From assembly GCF_001969265.1 (NCBI RefSeq), contig NZ_CP019304.1, positions 2,356,001-2,420,000 on the forward strand: DNA of 64,000 bases, written 5' to 3'. Both the position numbers and the translations under genes were made by a program. Numbering within the stretch: the stretch's first letter is position 1; each line of letters begins with the position of its first letter. The notes beneath the pieces are model-generated. The model ran no database searches. It was not told where the DNA came from and saw only the letters and a program-made list of their open reading frames with translations. This document shows, one piece after another, positions 7,398 through 13,179 of this stretch. The DNA is from Arthrobacter sp. QXT-31. Its GTDB lineage: Bacteria; Actinomycetota; Actinomycetes; Actinomycetales; Micrococcaceae.

Positions 7398-8795
7398 TTA
7401 GTTGCCGGTGGGTGCGAGCCGGGCGGTGCGCTGTGCCGTGGCGGGGTGGCCGTCCAGGGTGTACTTCTGGCCGAAGAGCTTTTCGCGCAGGGTGACCGGT
7501 TCCTGGTCGGCGGCGGGGGCCGGCGCGATCAGGCCCTGGGCGCGCAGTTCGGGCAGAGCGAGTTCGATGAAGTCTTCCCAGCTGCCGGGCTTGGTGATGT
7601 AGCTGAGGTTCACGCCGTCGACGTCGGCCTCGTCCCGCCAGCGGCGCAGTTCGGCGGCGACGGTTTCCGGGGAGCCGATGATGGTGGAGCCGGTGCCGCC
7701 GACGGCGAGGAACTCGGCGATCTGGCGCGGGGTCCAGTCGCGGTCCGGGTCGGCCTTGGAGAACATGTCCACCATGGACTGGCCGGCCTTGGTGTTGACG
7801 GAGCGCAGCGGGGTGTCCAGTTCGTACTCGGACATGTCGATGCCGGTCCAGCCGCTGAAGCGGGCCAGGATCCCGTCGATCGGTGCGGTCTCCACGGCTT
7901 TCCGGTACTTGGCCTGGGCTTCCTCGTCGGTGGGGGCGACGATGACGGTGAGGAGGATGACGATCTTGACGTCGCGGGGATCGCGGCCGGCGTCGGCCAC
8001 GGCCTGGCGGAGCTTGGCCACACTGCGTGCGGTGCCCTCCACCGAGGTCCCCTGGAGGAAAACGGCTTCGGCGTGCTTGCCGCCGAATTCCATGCCCCGG
8101 GAGGAGGCGCCGGCCTGGAACAGGACCGGGGTGCGCTGCGGGGACGGCTCGCAGAGGTGGAAGCCGGGCACCGTGAAGTGCTTGCCGGAGTGGTTGATCT
8201 GGTGCACCTTGGCCGGATCGATGTACGTGGCGGATTCGACGTCCCGGACAACGGCGTCCTCTTCGAAGGAGCTTTCCCAGAGCTTGTAGACCACGTCCAT
8301 GTACTCATCGGCCATGTCGTAGCGCTCGGCCGGGGACAGCTGCTGTTCCTTGCCGAGGTTACGGGCGGCAGCCTCCGAGTAGGAGGTCACGATGTTCCAG
8401 CCCACGCGGCCGTTGGTGAGGTGGTCCAGGCTGCTGTACTTGCGTGCCAGCAGGTAGGGCGGCTCGTAGGTTGCCGAGCAGGTCACACCGAAGGTGAGGT
8501 GCCTGGTCACTGCGGCCATGCCGCTGACCAGCACGGTCGGGTCATTGATCGGGAACTGTGCGGCGTCACGCAGGGCAGCATCGCCGTTTCCGCGGTAGAC
8601 GTCGTGGTAGCCGACGTTGTCGGCGAAGAAAATGCCGTCGAAACCGGCCTTTTCGAGCGTCTGTGCGATGCCCGTCCAGTACTGGAGGTCCGTGTACCGG
8701 TGGCCCTGATCGCCTTCGGCCCGCCAGGAACCGGAGGTCAGGTGACTCGGGGCAAAGACGTCAAAAGCGAAAAGGCTCAGAGGTGCGTTTTTCAT
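7398..8795 (-). CDS. NtaA/DmoA/SnaA-family LLM class FMN-dependent monooxygenase
   Basis: A 465-residue luciferase-like monooxygenase of the NtaA/SnaA/DszA/DmoA branch. Signatures include 'SGSWRAEGDQGHRYTDLQYW', 'GFDGIFFADNVG', 'NGRVGWNIVTSYSEAAARN' and 'PVLFQAGASSRGMEF'. These enzymes use FMNH2 from a separate reductase to oxidise sulfur compounds, chelators or N-heterocycles; two such reductases lie in this operon. The start at 8795 is chosen over an earlier ATG because AAGGAAG lies just upstream. This is the first gene of the operon. Its promoter carries an iterated IclR-type operator, so induction by the substrate or an intermediate is expected. Confidence 0.88.
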   Translation of the reverse strand: MKNAPLSLFAFDVFAPSHLTSGSWRAEGDQGHRYTDLQYWTGIAQTLEKAGFDGIFFADNVGYHDVYRGNGDAALRDAAQFPINDPTVLVSGMAAVTRHLTFGVTCSATYEPPYLLARKYSSLDHLTNGRVGWNIVTSYSEAAARNLGKEQQLSPAERYDMADEYMDVVYKLWESSFEEDAVVRDVESATYIDPAKVHQINHSGKHFTVPGFHLCEPSPQRTPVLFQAGASSRGMEFGGKHAEAVFLQGTSVEGTARSVAKLRQAVADAGRDPRDVKIVILLTVIVAPTDEEAQAKYRKAVETAPIDGILARFSGWTGIDMSEYELDTPLRSVNTKAGQSMVDMFSKADPDRDWTPRQIAEFLAVGGTGSTIIGSPETVAAELRRWRDEADVDGVNLSYITKPGSWEDFIELALPELRAQGLIAPAPAADQEPVTLREKLFGQKYTLDGHPATAQRTARLAPTGN

Positions 8796-8850
8796 GGCAG
8801 CGGTGCTTCCTTGGACTCGTGCCGGACACGGCGACAACATTTAAGTGGAC

Positions 8851-8904
8851 GTTCACAAAATGAACACTGTGTTCAATTTAAGGTGTAAGCCACCTCACTG
8901 TCAA
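8851..8904 (-). promoter_or_regulatory. promoter and three-half-site IclR-type operator of the catabolic operon
   Basis: On the minus strand TTGACA (8904-8899) is followed after 17 bases by TTAAAT (8881-8876). Directly downstream lies GTTCA-N5-TGAAC-N5-GTTCA on the plus strand (8851-8855, 8861-8865, 8871-8875), an exact 10-bp period. An operator abutting the -10 box suggests repression by the neighbouring IclR protein. Confidence 0.8.
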
Positions 8905-8941
8905 GGGCCCTATTCCGCGCGGGCAGGTTACGGGAGGCCTG

Positions 8942-8997
8942 TTGACACGGGATGTGGCGCATGCCATATTTTTGACCATCACGTTCGAAAGATGAAC
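8942..8997 (+). promoter_or_regulatory. promoter and iterated operator of the MFS permease gene
   Basis: TTGACA (8942-8947), a 17-base spacer and CATATT (8965-8970) form a promoter. Three half-sites follow: TGACC (8973-8977), GTTCG (8983-8987) and TGAAC (8993-8997), again spaced exactly 10 bp, the first two with one mismatch to TGAAC/GTTCA. The layout (operator just after the -10 box) matches the divergent operon promoter. Confidence 0.72.
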
Positions 8998-9092
8998 GGC
9001 CCCGGGTTTTCAACCCTCCCCAACCTCCGCCGTGCTGATATTGCCGGCGCTCCTTTTCGTTCGAATTGGCACGATCTACAAGGAAGTCCTTC

Positions 9093-10454
9093 GTGAATAC
9101 ACCTGTTACACCGGCTCCCGGGCCGTCTTTGCAGCCATCAGTCGCACAGGATCCGCACAAAAAGCGGTTCCTGTACAAACTCAGTGCGGTGATCGCCGGG
9201 GGCATGTTCATCGACGGCTTCATCCTGGGCGGCATTGGGCTCGTCATGCCGGCCCTGACCTCCGATCTGAACCTGTCAGCCACCTGGCAGGGGCTGATCG
9301 GTGCGTCGGCACTGATCGGCATCTTCTTCGGCGGTCCACTCGGCGGCTATTTCGCCGACAAGATCGGCCGTAAGCCCATGTTCATCGTGGACCTCGCCAT
9401 CTTCCTGCTGGGTTCCGCCGCGCAGTTCTTCGTGGCAGACGCATGGCAGCTGTTCCTAATCCGCCTGCTCATGGGTATGGCCATCGGCGCGGACTACGCG
9501 ATCGGTTGGCCCCTGCTCGTTGAGTTCTCGCCCGCAAGGCTGCGCGGCAAGCTCATGGCCTTCCAGGAGGTTGCCTGGTATGTCGGATACCTGCTCGCCT
9601 ATGCGGTGGGGTACTACATGTCCACTTCAATCGACGCCGACTGGCGGATCATCCTGGGCATGAGCACCGTCCCGTCACTCATCGTCTTCCTGCTCCGGCT
9701 CGGAACCCCGGAGTCCCCGCGCTGGCTGATCAGCAAAGGGCGGCAAGAAGAGGCGCTTGCCATTGCCAACGAATGCATGGAGGAGGAGGACGTCCGGGAC
9801 CTGGCCTACGAAAAGCCGCAGCGCCCCAGCTTCCGCAAGCTCTTTTCACCCCAGTACCGCAATGCAACGATCTTCGTCTCCATGTACTGGGTCTGCAACG
9901 TCACCCCGTACTTCGCCATTGCCACCTTCGCTCCAATCGTGCTCGAGAGCCTGGGCGTCGAGGATGGCCTGACCGGGGCGCTGCTGCTGAACGGTGTGGT
10001 GGTGGCGGGCTCCCTTGCCGCGATGTACCTCATCGAGCGGCTGGGACGCCGCAAGCTGTCCATCCCGCCAATGTGGATCGCTGCCGTCGCGCTGGTGGTC
10101 ATCGGACTGTTCTCGCACGTCTCGCCGATGGTCATCCTGATCTGCTTCATCGCATTCTCCTTCTTCAACGCCATCTCCACCGCCCTGACCGGCGTCTACC
10201 CGGGCGAGGTCTTCCCCACGGAAATCCGCGGGGCGGGCGTCGGCTTCGCAACTGCTTTTTCGCGGATTGGCGCAGCAGCCGGAACATTCATCCTCCCGAT
10301 GTCAGTGGACAGCCTGGGCGTGGGAACCACGATGCTCATCGCTGCCGGCATCTGTGTGCTCGGTGCTGTGATCTCGCAGTACATGGCGCCGGAGACCAAG
10401 GGGCTGAGCCTCAGCGACACGTCCGCACTCCTGAGCAAGTCGGCGGTGAAGTAA
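9093..10454 (+). CDS. MFS permease (sugar-porter-like), probable substrate importer of the IclR regulon
   Basis: A 453-residue, 12-segment major facilitator. Motif A is in 'GGYFADKIGRKPMF' after the second membrane segment, its second copy is 'IERLGRRKLS', and the last cytoplasmic end has 'APETKGLSL', a sugar-porter type PETKG signature. Members of this branch import sugars but also aromatic acids and other carboxylates. The GTG at 9093 is preferred because AAGGAAG (9080-9086) precedes it; a longer frame from a TTG has no such site. It is divergent from the catabolic operon and shares the operator type, so it most likely imports that operon's substrate. Confidence 0.87.
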   Translation: MNTPVTPAPGPSLQPSVAQDPHKKRFLYKLSAVIAGGMFIDGFILGGIGLVMPALTSDLNLSATWQGLIGASALIGIFFGGPLGGYFADKIGRKPMFIVDLAIFLLGSAAQFFVADAWQLFLIRLLMGMAIGADYAIGWPLLVEFSPARLRGKLMAFQEVAWYVGYLLAYAVGYYMSTSIDADWRIILGMSTVPSLIVFLLRLGTPESPRWLISKGRQEEALAIANECMEEEDVRDLAYEKPQRPSFRKLFSPQYRNATIFVSMYWVCNVTPYFAIATFAPIVLESLGVEDGLTGALLLNGVVVAGSLAAMYLIERLGRRKLSIPPMWIAAVALVVIGLFSHVSPMVILICFIAFSFFNAISTALTGVYPGEVFPTEIRGAGVGFATAFSRIGAAAGTFILPMSVDSLGVGTTMLIAAGICVLGAVISQYMAPETKGLSLSDTSALLSKSAVK

Positions 10455-10487
10455 CACTGCGGCCACTTTCCCGGCTCGTGTGAACGG

Positions 10488-10528
10488 AAGGGTGCCCTGC
10501 CTGGCGTCGGCCGGCAGGGCACCCTTTT
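10488..10528 (+). terminator. Rho-independent terminator after the MFS gene
   Basis: AAGGGTGCCCTGCC (10488-10501) pairs perfectly with GGCAGGGCACCCTT (10513-10526) around an 11-base loop and runs into TTTTCG. It separates the permease transcript from the IclR gene downstream. Confidence 0.85.
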
Positions 10529-10569
10529 CGTGTGAAGCGCGGCAATCAGCTGCGCGCGTAGCCTGAGGG

Positions 10570-10594
10570 TGAACACCCCGTTCGCTACTTGAAA
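10570..10594 (+). promoter_or_regulatory. iterated operator in front of the IclR gene (autoregulation)
   Basis: TGAAC (10570-10574), GTTCG (10580-10584) and TGAAA (10590-10594) repeat at the same exact 10-bp period as the other sites, with one mismatch in each of the last two. The site ends 9 bases before the proposed ATG and overlaps the ribosome-binding region, so it could block both initiation of transcription and translation of the regulator. I do not see a convincing promoter immediately upstream. Confidence 0.65.
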
Positions 10595-10603
10595 GGGCAT
10601 AGG

Positions 10604-11479
10604 ATGGAATGGACAGCACGGGCCACGGCCCTGACCGAACGCGAACCGGGAGCGGACATGGCGGCGGGACAAAGCGCAGCAGAAGCAGACGAAGCACAAG
10701 GAAGCGAAGCCTCCAGCCCTGATGAGTCCGTCGACCTGACCAACAAGTCCGTCATCAAGGCGACGGTGCTTCTTAGTGAACTCGGCCGCCACCGGCAGGG
10801 CATCACGGTCACGGAACTGGCGCAGGCCGTAGGGATGACGCGACCCACGGCGTTCCGGCTGCTGCTAAGCCTGGAGCAGACCGGCTTTGTGGACCGCGTC
10901 GACAACCGCTACCTGCTGGGATGGCAAATGGCCCGGCTGGGGAGGCTTGCCGACCCGTACACCGGTGCTGTGGCCAGGATCCAGCCCGTCCTGGACGAGT
11001 ACGCGGTCAAGCTTAATGAGACGTTCAGCTTCGCCATGGTGCGTGGCGAGTTGGCGTACGACGTGATTGCGGAGGCATATGCTTCCCGCTACCTGAACGT
11101 GTCCCACGTCTACCTTGGGGGCACCTATCCGATCCACGCCAGCGCCACGGGAAAGGTCCTGCTGGCTGAACTGAGTGACGAACGGGTCGCCGCCGAGTTG
11201 CCCGAGAAGCTGGAGTCCTACACTCCGCAGACGATCACCAGCCGGAAGGCTCTGGTCAAGGAACTGCACCAGGTCCGGGACCAGGGCTACGCCATCCTTG
11301 ATGACGAACTCGAAGAAGGCCTCTTTGTGGTCGCGTGCCCCGTCCGTGACGCCGCCAATACCCTGGTGGGCATACTCTCGATTAACGGCCCCGTTCAGCG
11401 GCTCAAATCGGATCAGCTGCCCGATACGATCGATCTCCTGCGCCAGGCCGCACAGGACATCGCCAAGGCGCTGTCCTAG
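10604..11479 (+). CDS. IclR-family transcriptional regulator of the catabolic operon
   Basis: A 291-residue IclR protein. The winged helix-turn-helix is in 'ITVTELAQAVGMTRPTAFRL' near residue 70, followed by the effector domain with 'IHASATGKVLLAEL' and 'GYAILDDELEEGLFVVACPV'. A long acidic N-terminal tail (about 45 residues) precedes the DNA-binding part. The start is uncertain: ATG at 10604 follows AAAGGG, but ATG at 10658 is also possible. IclR proteins such as PcaU and PobR bind three 10-bp repeats, which is what six sites around this gene show, so it probably controls the operon, permease, itself and the small-gene island. Confidence 0.9.
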   Translation: MEWTARATALTEREPGADMAAGQSAAEADEAQGSEASSPDESVDLTNKSVIKATVLLSELGRHRQGITVTELAQAVGMTRPTAFRLLLSLEQTGFVDRVDNRYLLGWQMARLGRLADPYTGAVARIQPVLDEYAVKLNETFSFAMVRGELAYDVIAEAYASRYLNVSHVYLGGTYPIHASATGKVLLAELSDERVAAELPEKLESYTPQTITSRKALVKELHQVRDQGYAILDDELEEGLFVVACPVRDAANTLVGILSINGPVQRLKSDQLPDTIDLLRQAAQDIAKALS

Positions 11480-11722
11480 TTACCGAATGCCCGCCATCGC
11501 GATCAGATGATCGCGTGACGGGTATTTCCATTCCACGTACTGGACCGGGACTCCGGCGCGCTCGGCGACCAGGCCGTGGGTGACACCCTCCGGTCCTTCG
11601 CTGCTGCTCACTTCGGTGATGCAGGCGATCATTGCCGCAGTTCGCCGTTCATCACGTTCGCGCAGGATATCCGCTGCCGCCTTGCGCGGCTTGCGTTGTG
11701 TCTTCTGGCGCCAATGCGTCAT
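11480..11722 (-). CDS. 80-residue TetR-like helix-turn-helix protein without effector domain
   Basis: The central part, 'GVTHGLVAERAGVPVQYVEW' followed by 'KYPSRDHLIAMAG', aligns by eye with the TetR DNA-binding helices ('T...IA..AGVS.GTLY.YF.SK..L'). The N terminus is strongly basic ('QKTQRKPRKAAADILRERD'). A normal TetR protein continues for over 100 residues; here the stop follows immediately, so it is a stand-alone or truncated DNA-binding domain. Its stop codon directly abuts that of the IclR gene (11479/11480), convergent. It is 18 bases after a 56-residue gene and probably co-transcribed from the operator-controlled promoter near 12035-12063. Confidence 0.6.
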   Translation of the reverse strand: MTHWRQKTQRKPRKAAADILRERDERRTAAMIACITEVSSSEGPEGVTHGLVAERAGVPVQYVEWKYPSRDHLIAMAGIR

Positions 11723-11740
11723 GTCTGAAACTCCGGGGCG

Positions 11741-11911
11741 TTAGAAGGCGGCGGGGTCCTCGAAGTCCAACCCGGCCCAGGGGGTGCAAGTAAGCACCTC
11801 GGAACCGATGGACTGCCGGCCCGCGGTGGCGCCGGTGGCAGTCCGCCCGCCGGTGGCGGGACGGCCGGAACGGGCAAGTGCGGTGAGAAGGATGCGGTGA
11901 ACGGTGCTCAT
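11741..11911 (-). CDS. 56-residue microprotein with C-[S/T]-P-W-x-G-L motif (copy 1)
   Basis: I do not recognise the family. The ATG at 11911 has a strong ribosome site (GAGGAG, 6-7 bases upstream). The product begins 'MSTVHRILLTALARSG', has a Gly/Ala/Thr-rich middle, and ends with 'VLTCTPWAGLDFEDPAAF'. The same start (V-x-HR) and the same block occur in the 91-residue protein at 12673-12948, where it reads 'LVCSPWEGLYLE', so the two are paralogues. It lies downstream of an operator-bearing promoter on the minus strand, and the HTH gene follows. The single Cys next to Pro-Trp could be a metal or cofactor ligand or a modification site; this is speculative. Confidence 0.6.
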   Translation of the reverse strand: MSTVHRILLTALARSGRPATGGRTATGATAGRQSIGSEVLTCTPWAGLDFEDPAAF

Positions 11912-12001
11912 GGTGGGCTCCTCGCGGACTGCCGGGGGAACCAGGGTTCCCGGATGAGGTATGTGCCTTCCGGAAAGCCGCCGTTGGCTCCCGGAATAAA
12001 A

Positions 12002-12063
12002 TGAACGTTACGTTCATTCTGTGAACGTGCATCCATTGTGGCCCCTGTCACGGCTTTTTGCAA
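12002..12063 (-). promoter_or_regulatory. promoter and iterated operator for the minus-strand microprotein genes
   Basis: TGAAC (12002-12006), GTTCA (12012-12016) and TGAAC (12022-12026) are perfect half-sites with exact N5 spacing. On the minus strand a weak promoter, TTGCAA (12063-12058), 17 bases, CACAAT (12040-12035), stands just upstream. The 90 bases between operator and the ATG at 11911 would be the leader. Confidence 0.72.
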
Positions 12064-12126
12064 GAGACAGCTTTCACCGCCGCGACCACGCCAGCCAGGC
12101 CGGCCGGGAGTGCGTCGGTCGCGGAC

Positions 12127-12179
12127 TTGACGGTGAAGTGCATCACTCCTATGCTGAACGCCACGTTCATAGACTGAAC
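12127..12179 (+). promoter_or_regulatory. promoter and iterated operator for the 87-residue gene
   Basis: TTGACG (12127-12132), 17 bases, TATGCT (12150-12155) is followed at once by TGAAC (12155-12159), GTTCA (12165-12169) and TGAAC (12175-12179), all perfect and at a 10-bp period. The first half-site touches the -10 box, as at the operon promoter near 8876. Confidence 0.78.
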
Positions 12180-12220
12180 GTCTGCCATAACCCTTCATCT
12201 CTCTCCCATGGACCAGGAAC

Positions 12221-12484
12221 ATGCGCCTTCACACCCAAGCTCCAGCCCGCCACATCACCCGCCTGCCTGCCGCGCCCGTGCCCGACTGGTCCAAGCTGTC
12301 ACGCCAGGACGCCGTCCGGGTCCTCCTCCGGGACGGCAGGGTCATCGCGGGCCGGATCGACATGATCGCCGTTGACCGCAGCGTCTTTTGGGTTATCCAG
12401 TCGGGTGGCCGGGGAAGGGTTATGGTCTGCAGCTCCGATAGGCCGGTGGTGGTGCGTGACGCCTCGGCTGAAGGTTCACGCTGA
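12221..12484 (+). CDS. 87-residue protein with possible Sm-like small barrel
   Basis: Not recognised with certainty. After a 25-residue basic, Pro-rich lead the sequence 'DAVRVLLRDGRVIAGRIDMI' followed by 'AVDRSVFWVIQ' and 'GRVMVCSSDRPVVVRD' reads as five short beta strands. The 'V.L.DGR.I.GRI' start resembles the Sm1 motif of LSm-type proteins, but no homology search was possible. An AGGA site lies 5 bases before the ATG, and the iterated operator ends 41 bases upstream. Presence under this operator suggests a role in the same regulon as the flavin monooxygenase operon. Confidence 0.55.
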   Translation: MRLHTQAPARHITRLPAAPVPDWSKLSRQDAVRVLLRDGRVIAGRIDMIAVDRSVFWVIQSGGRGRVMVCSSDRPVVVRDASAEGSR

Positions 12485-12524
12485 GCTGCTCCAGAGAACG
12501 CGTCCGTACTCGGGACTGTAACTA

Positions 12525-12586
12525 TTGCGCCCGAAGGTGAGCCGTGCCACAATGGAGTCACGTTCATAAGATGAACACCGCGTTCA
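12525..12586 (+). promoter_or_regulatory. promoter and iterated operator for the 91-residue microprotein gene
   Basis: TTGCGC (12525-12530), 17 bases, CACAAT (12548-12553), then GTTCA (12562-12566), TGAAC (12572-12576) and GTTCA (12582-12586), all perfect. The block CACAATGGA followed by CACGTTCA also occurs at the promoter of the paralogous microprotein on the other strand (12040 downward), so promoter and gene were probably duplicated together. Confidence 0.75.
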
Positions 12587-12672
12587 TATTCTTGAATCAC
12601 AAACGAGTCCATTAGACAAAGAAGTCGGCCGGTACGCAGGTGTGCTGGCGGAACGGAAGAAGGGAAGGAACT

Positions 12673-12948
12673 ATGTCCATCTCAGTAGGTCACCGAGCTA
12701 TTGCCAGCGTCTTCGGCTGGGGGCATGGCACTGCCCAGCGGGCCGCCGTGACCCTCCAGGCCCCCACGCCTTCGGCGGCAGTGCCGGCGGCGGTCGACGG
12801 CGGGGCACTTGTCTGCTCTCCCTGGGAAGGCCTCTACCTTGAGCAGGCCCACCCTGTGACTGCGCGCGGAAACACCGCACACGCCCATGAAGCCACTACG
12901 GGCCAGCAGCTGGACTCGTTCCTCAACAGCCTGATGTACGGCGAGTAA
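12673..12948 (+). CDS. 91-residue microprotein with C-[S/T]-P-W-x-G-L motif (copy 2)
   Basis: Unknown family. The ATG at 12673 follows GGAAGGAA. The N terminus, 'MSISVGHRAIASVFGWGHG', and the block 'GALVCSPWEGLYLEQ' at about residue 50 match the 56-residue protein at 11741-11911. The Gly/Ala/Pro-rich linker is longer here. A C-terminal extension ending 'QQLDSFLNSLMYGE' is unique to this copy. It contains one Cys, so the shared Cys-Pro-Trp is not a disulfide pair within one chain. It is preceded by an iterated operator and followed 22 bases later by a 37-residue Cys-containing peptide gene. Confidence 0.6.
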   Translation: MSISVGHRAIASVFGWGHGTAQRAAVTLQAPTPSAAVPAAVDGGALVCSPWEGLYLEQAHPVTARGNTAHAHEATTGQQLDSFLNSLMYGE

Positions 12949-12970
12949 GCGCGCTGACAGGGTCCGTGCC

Positions 12971-13084
12971 ATGACAACCATGATTTACGCCGAAGCTGCG
13001 AGCGACGACTCATCCACAGCCCCAGCCATGGACGACTGCGACGCCAACACCTGCTTTTTCTGCGCCAGCCCCGAAACGGACTGA
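12971..13084 (+). CDS. 37-residue acidic peptide with C-x5-C-x2-C cluster
   Basis: A short frame, too short for usual gene calling. It reads 'MTTMIYAEAASDDSSTAP' then 'AMDDCDANTCFFCASPETD', so three Cys residues are packed near the C terminus behind an acidic Ser/Asp-rich leader. The ribosome site is weak (ACAGGG about 9 bases before the ATG). It follows the 91-residue microprotein by 22 bases and could be on the same transcript. It resembles a precursor peptide or a small metal-binding peptide, but no maturation enzyme is next to it. Coding status is uncertain. Confidence 0.35.
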   Translation: MTTMIYAEAASDDSSTAPAMDDCDANTCFFCASPETD

Positions 13085-13179
13085 GGCGCGACCCGCATAG
13101 GCCATTGACCGCCGATTCTTCTGGAACAAGACTTTCAGTGGGCCAGCAGCCCGCCGCCGTCGACCAGGAGGAGCCAGCG

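Noticed and set aside
12640..12672. Upstream extension of the 91-residue microprotein from an alternative start at 12640
   Set aside because: The start lacks a ribosome site, whereas GGAAGGAA directly precedes the ATG at 12673 and the paralogue begins with the same Met-Ser.
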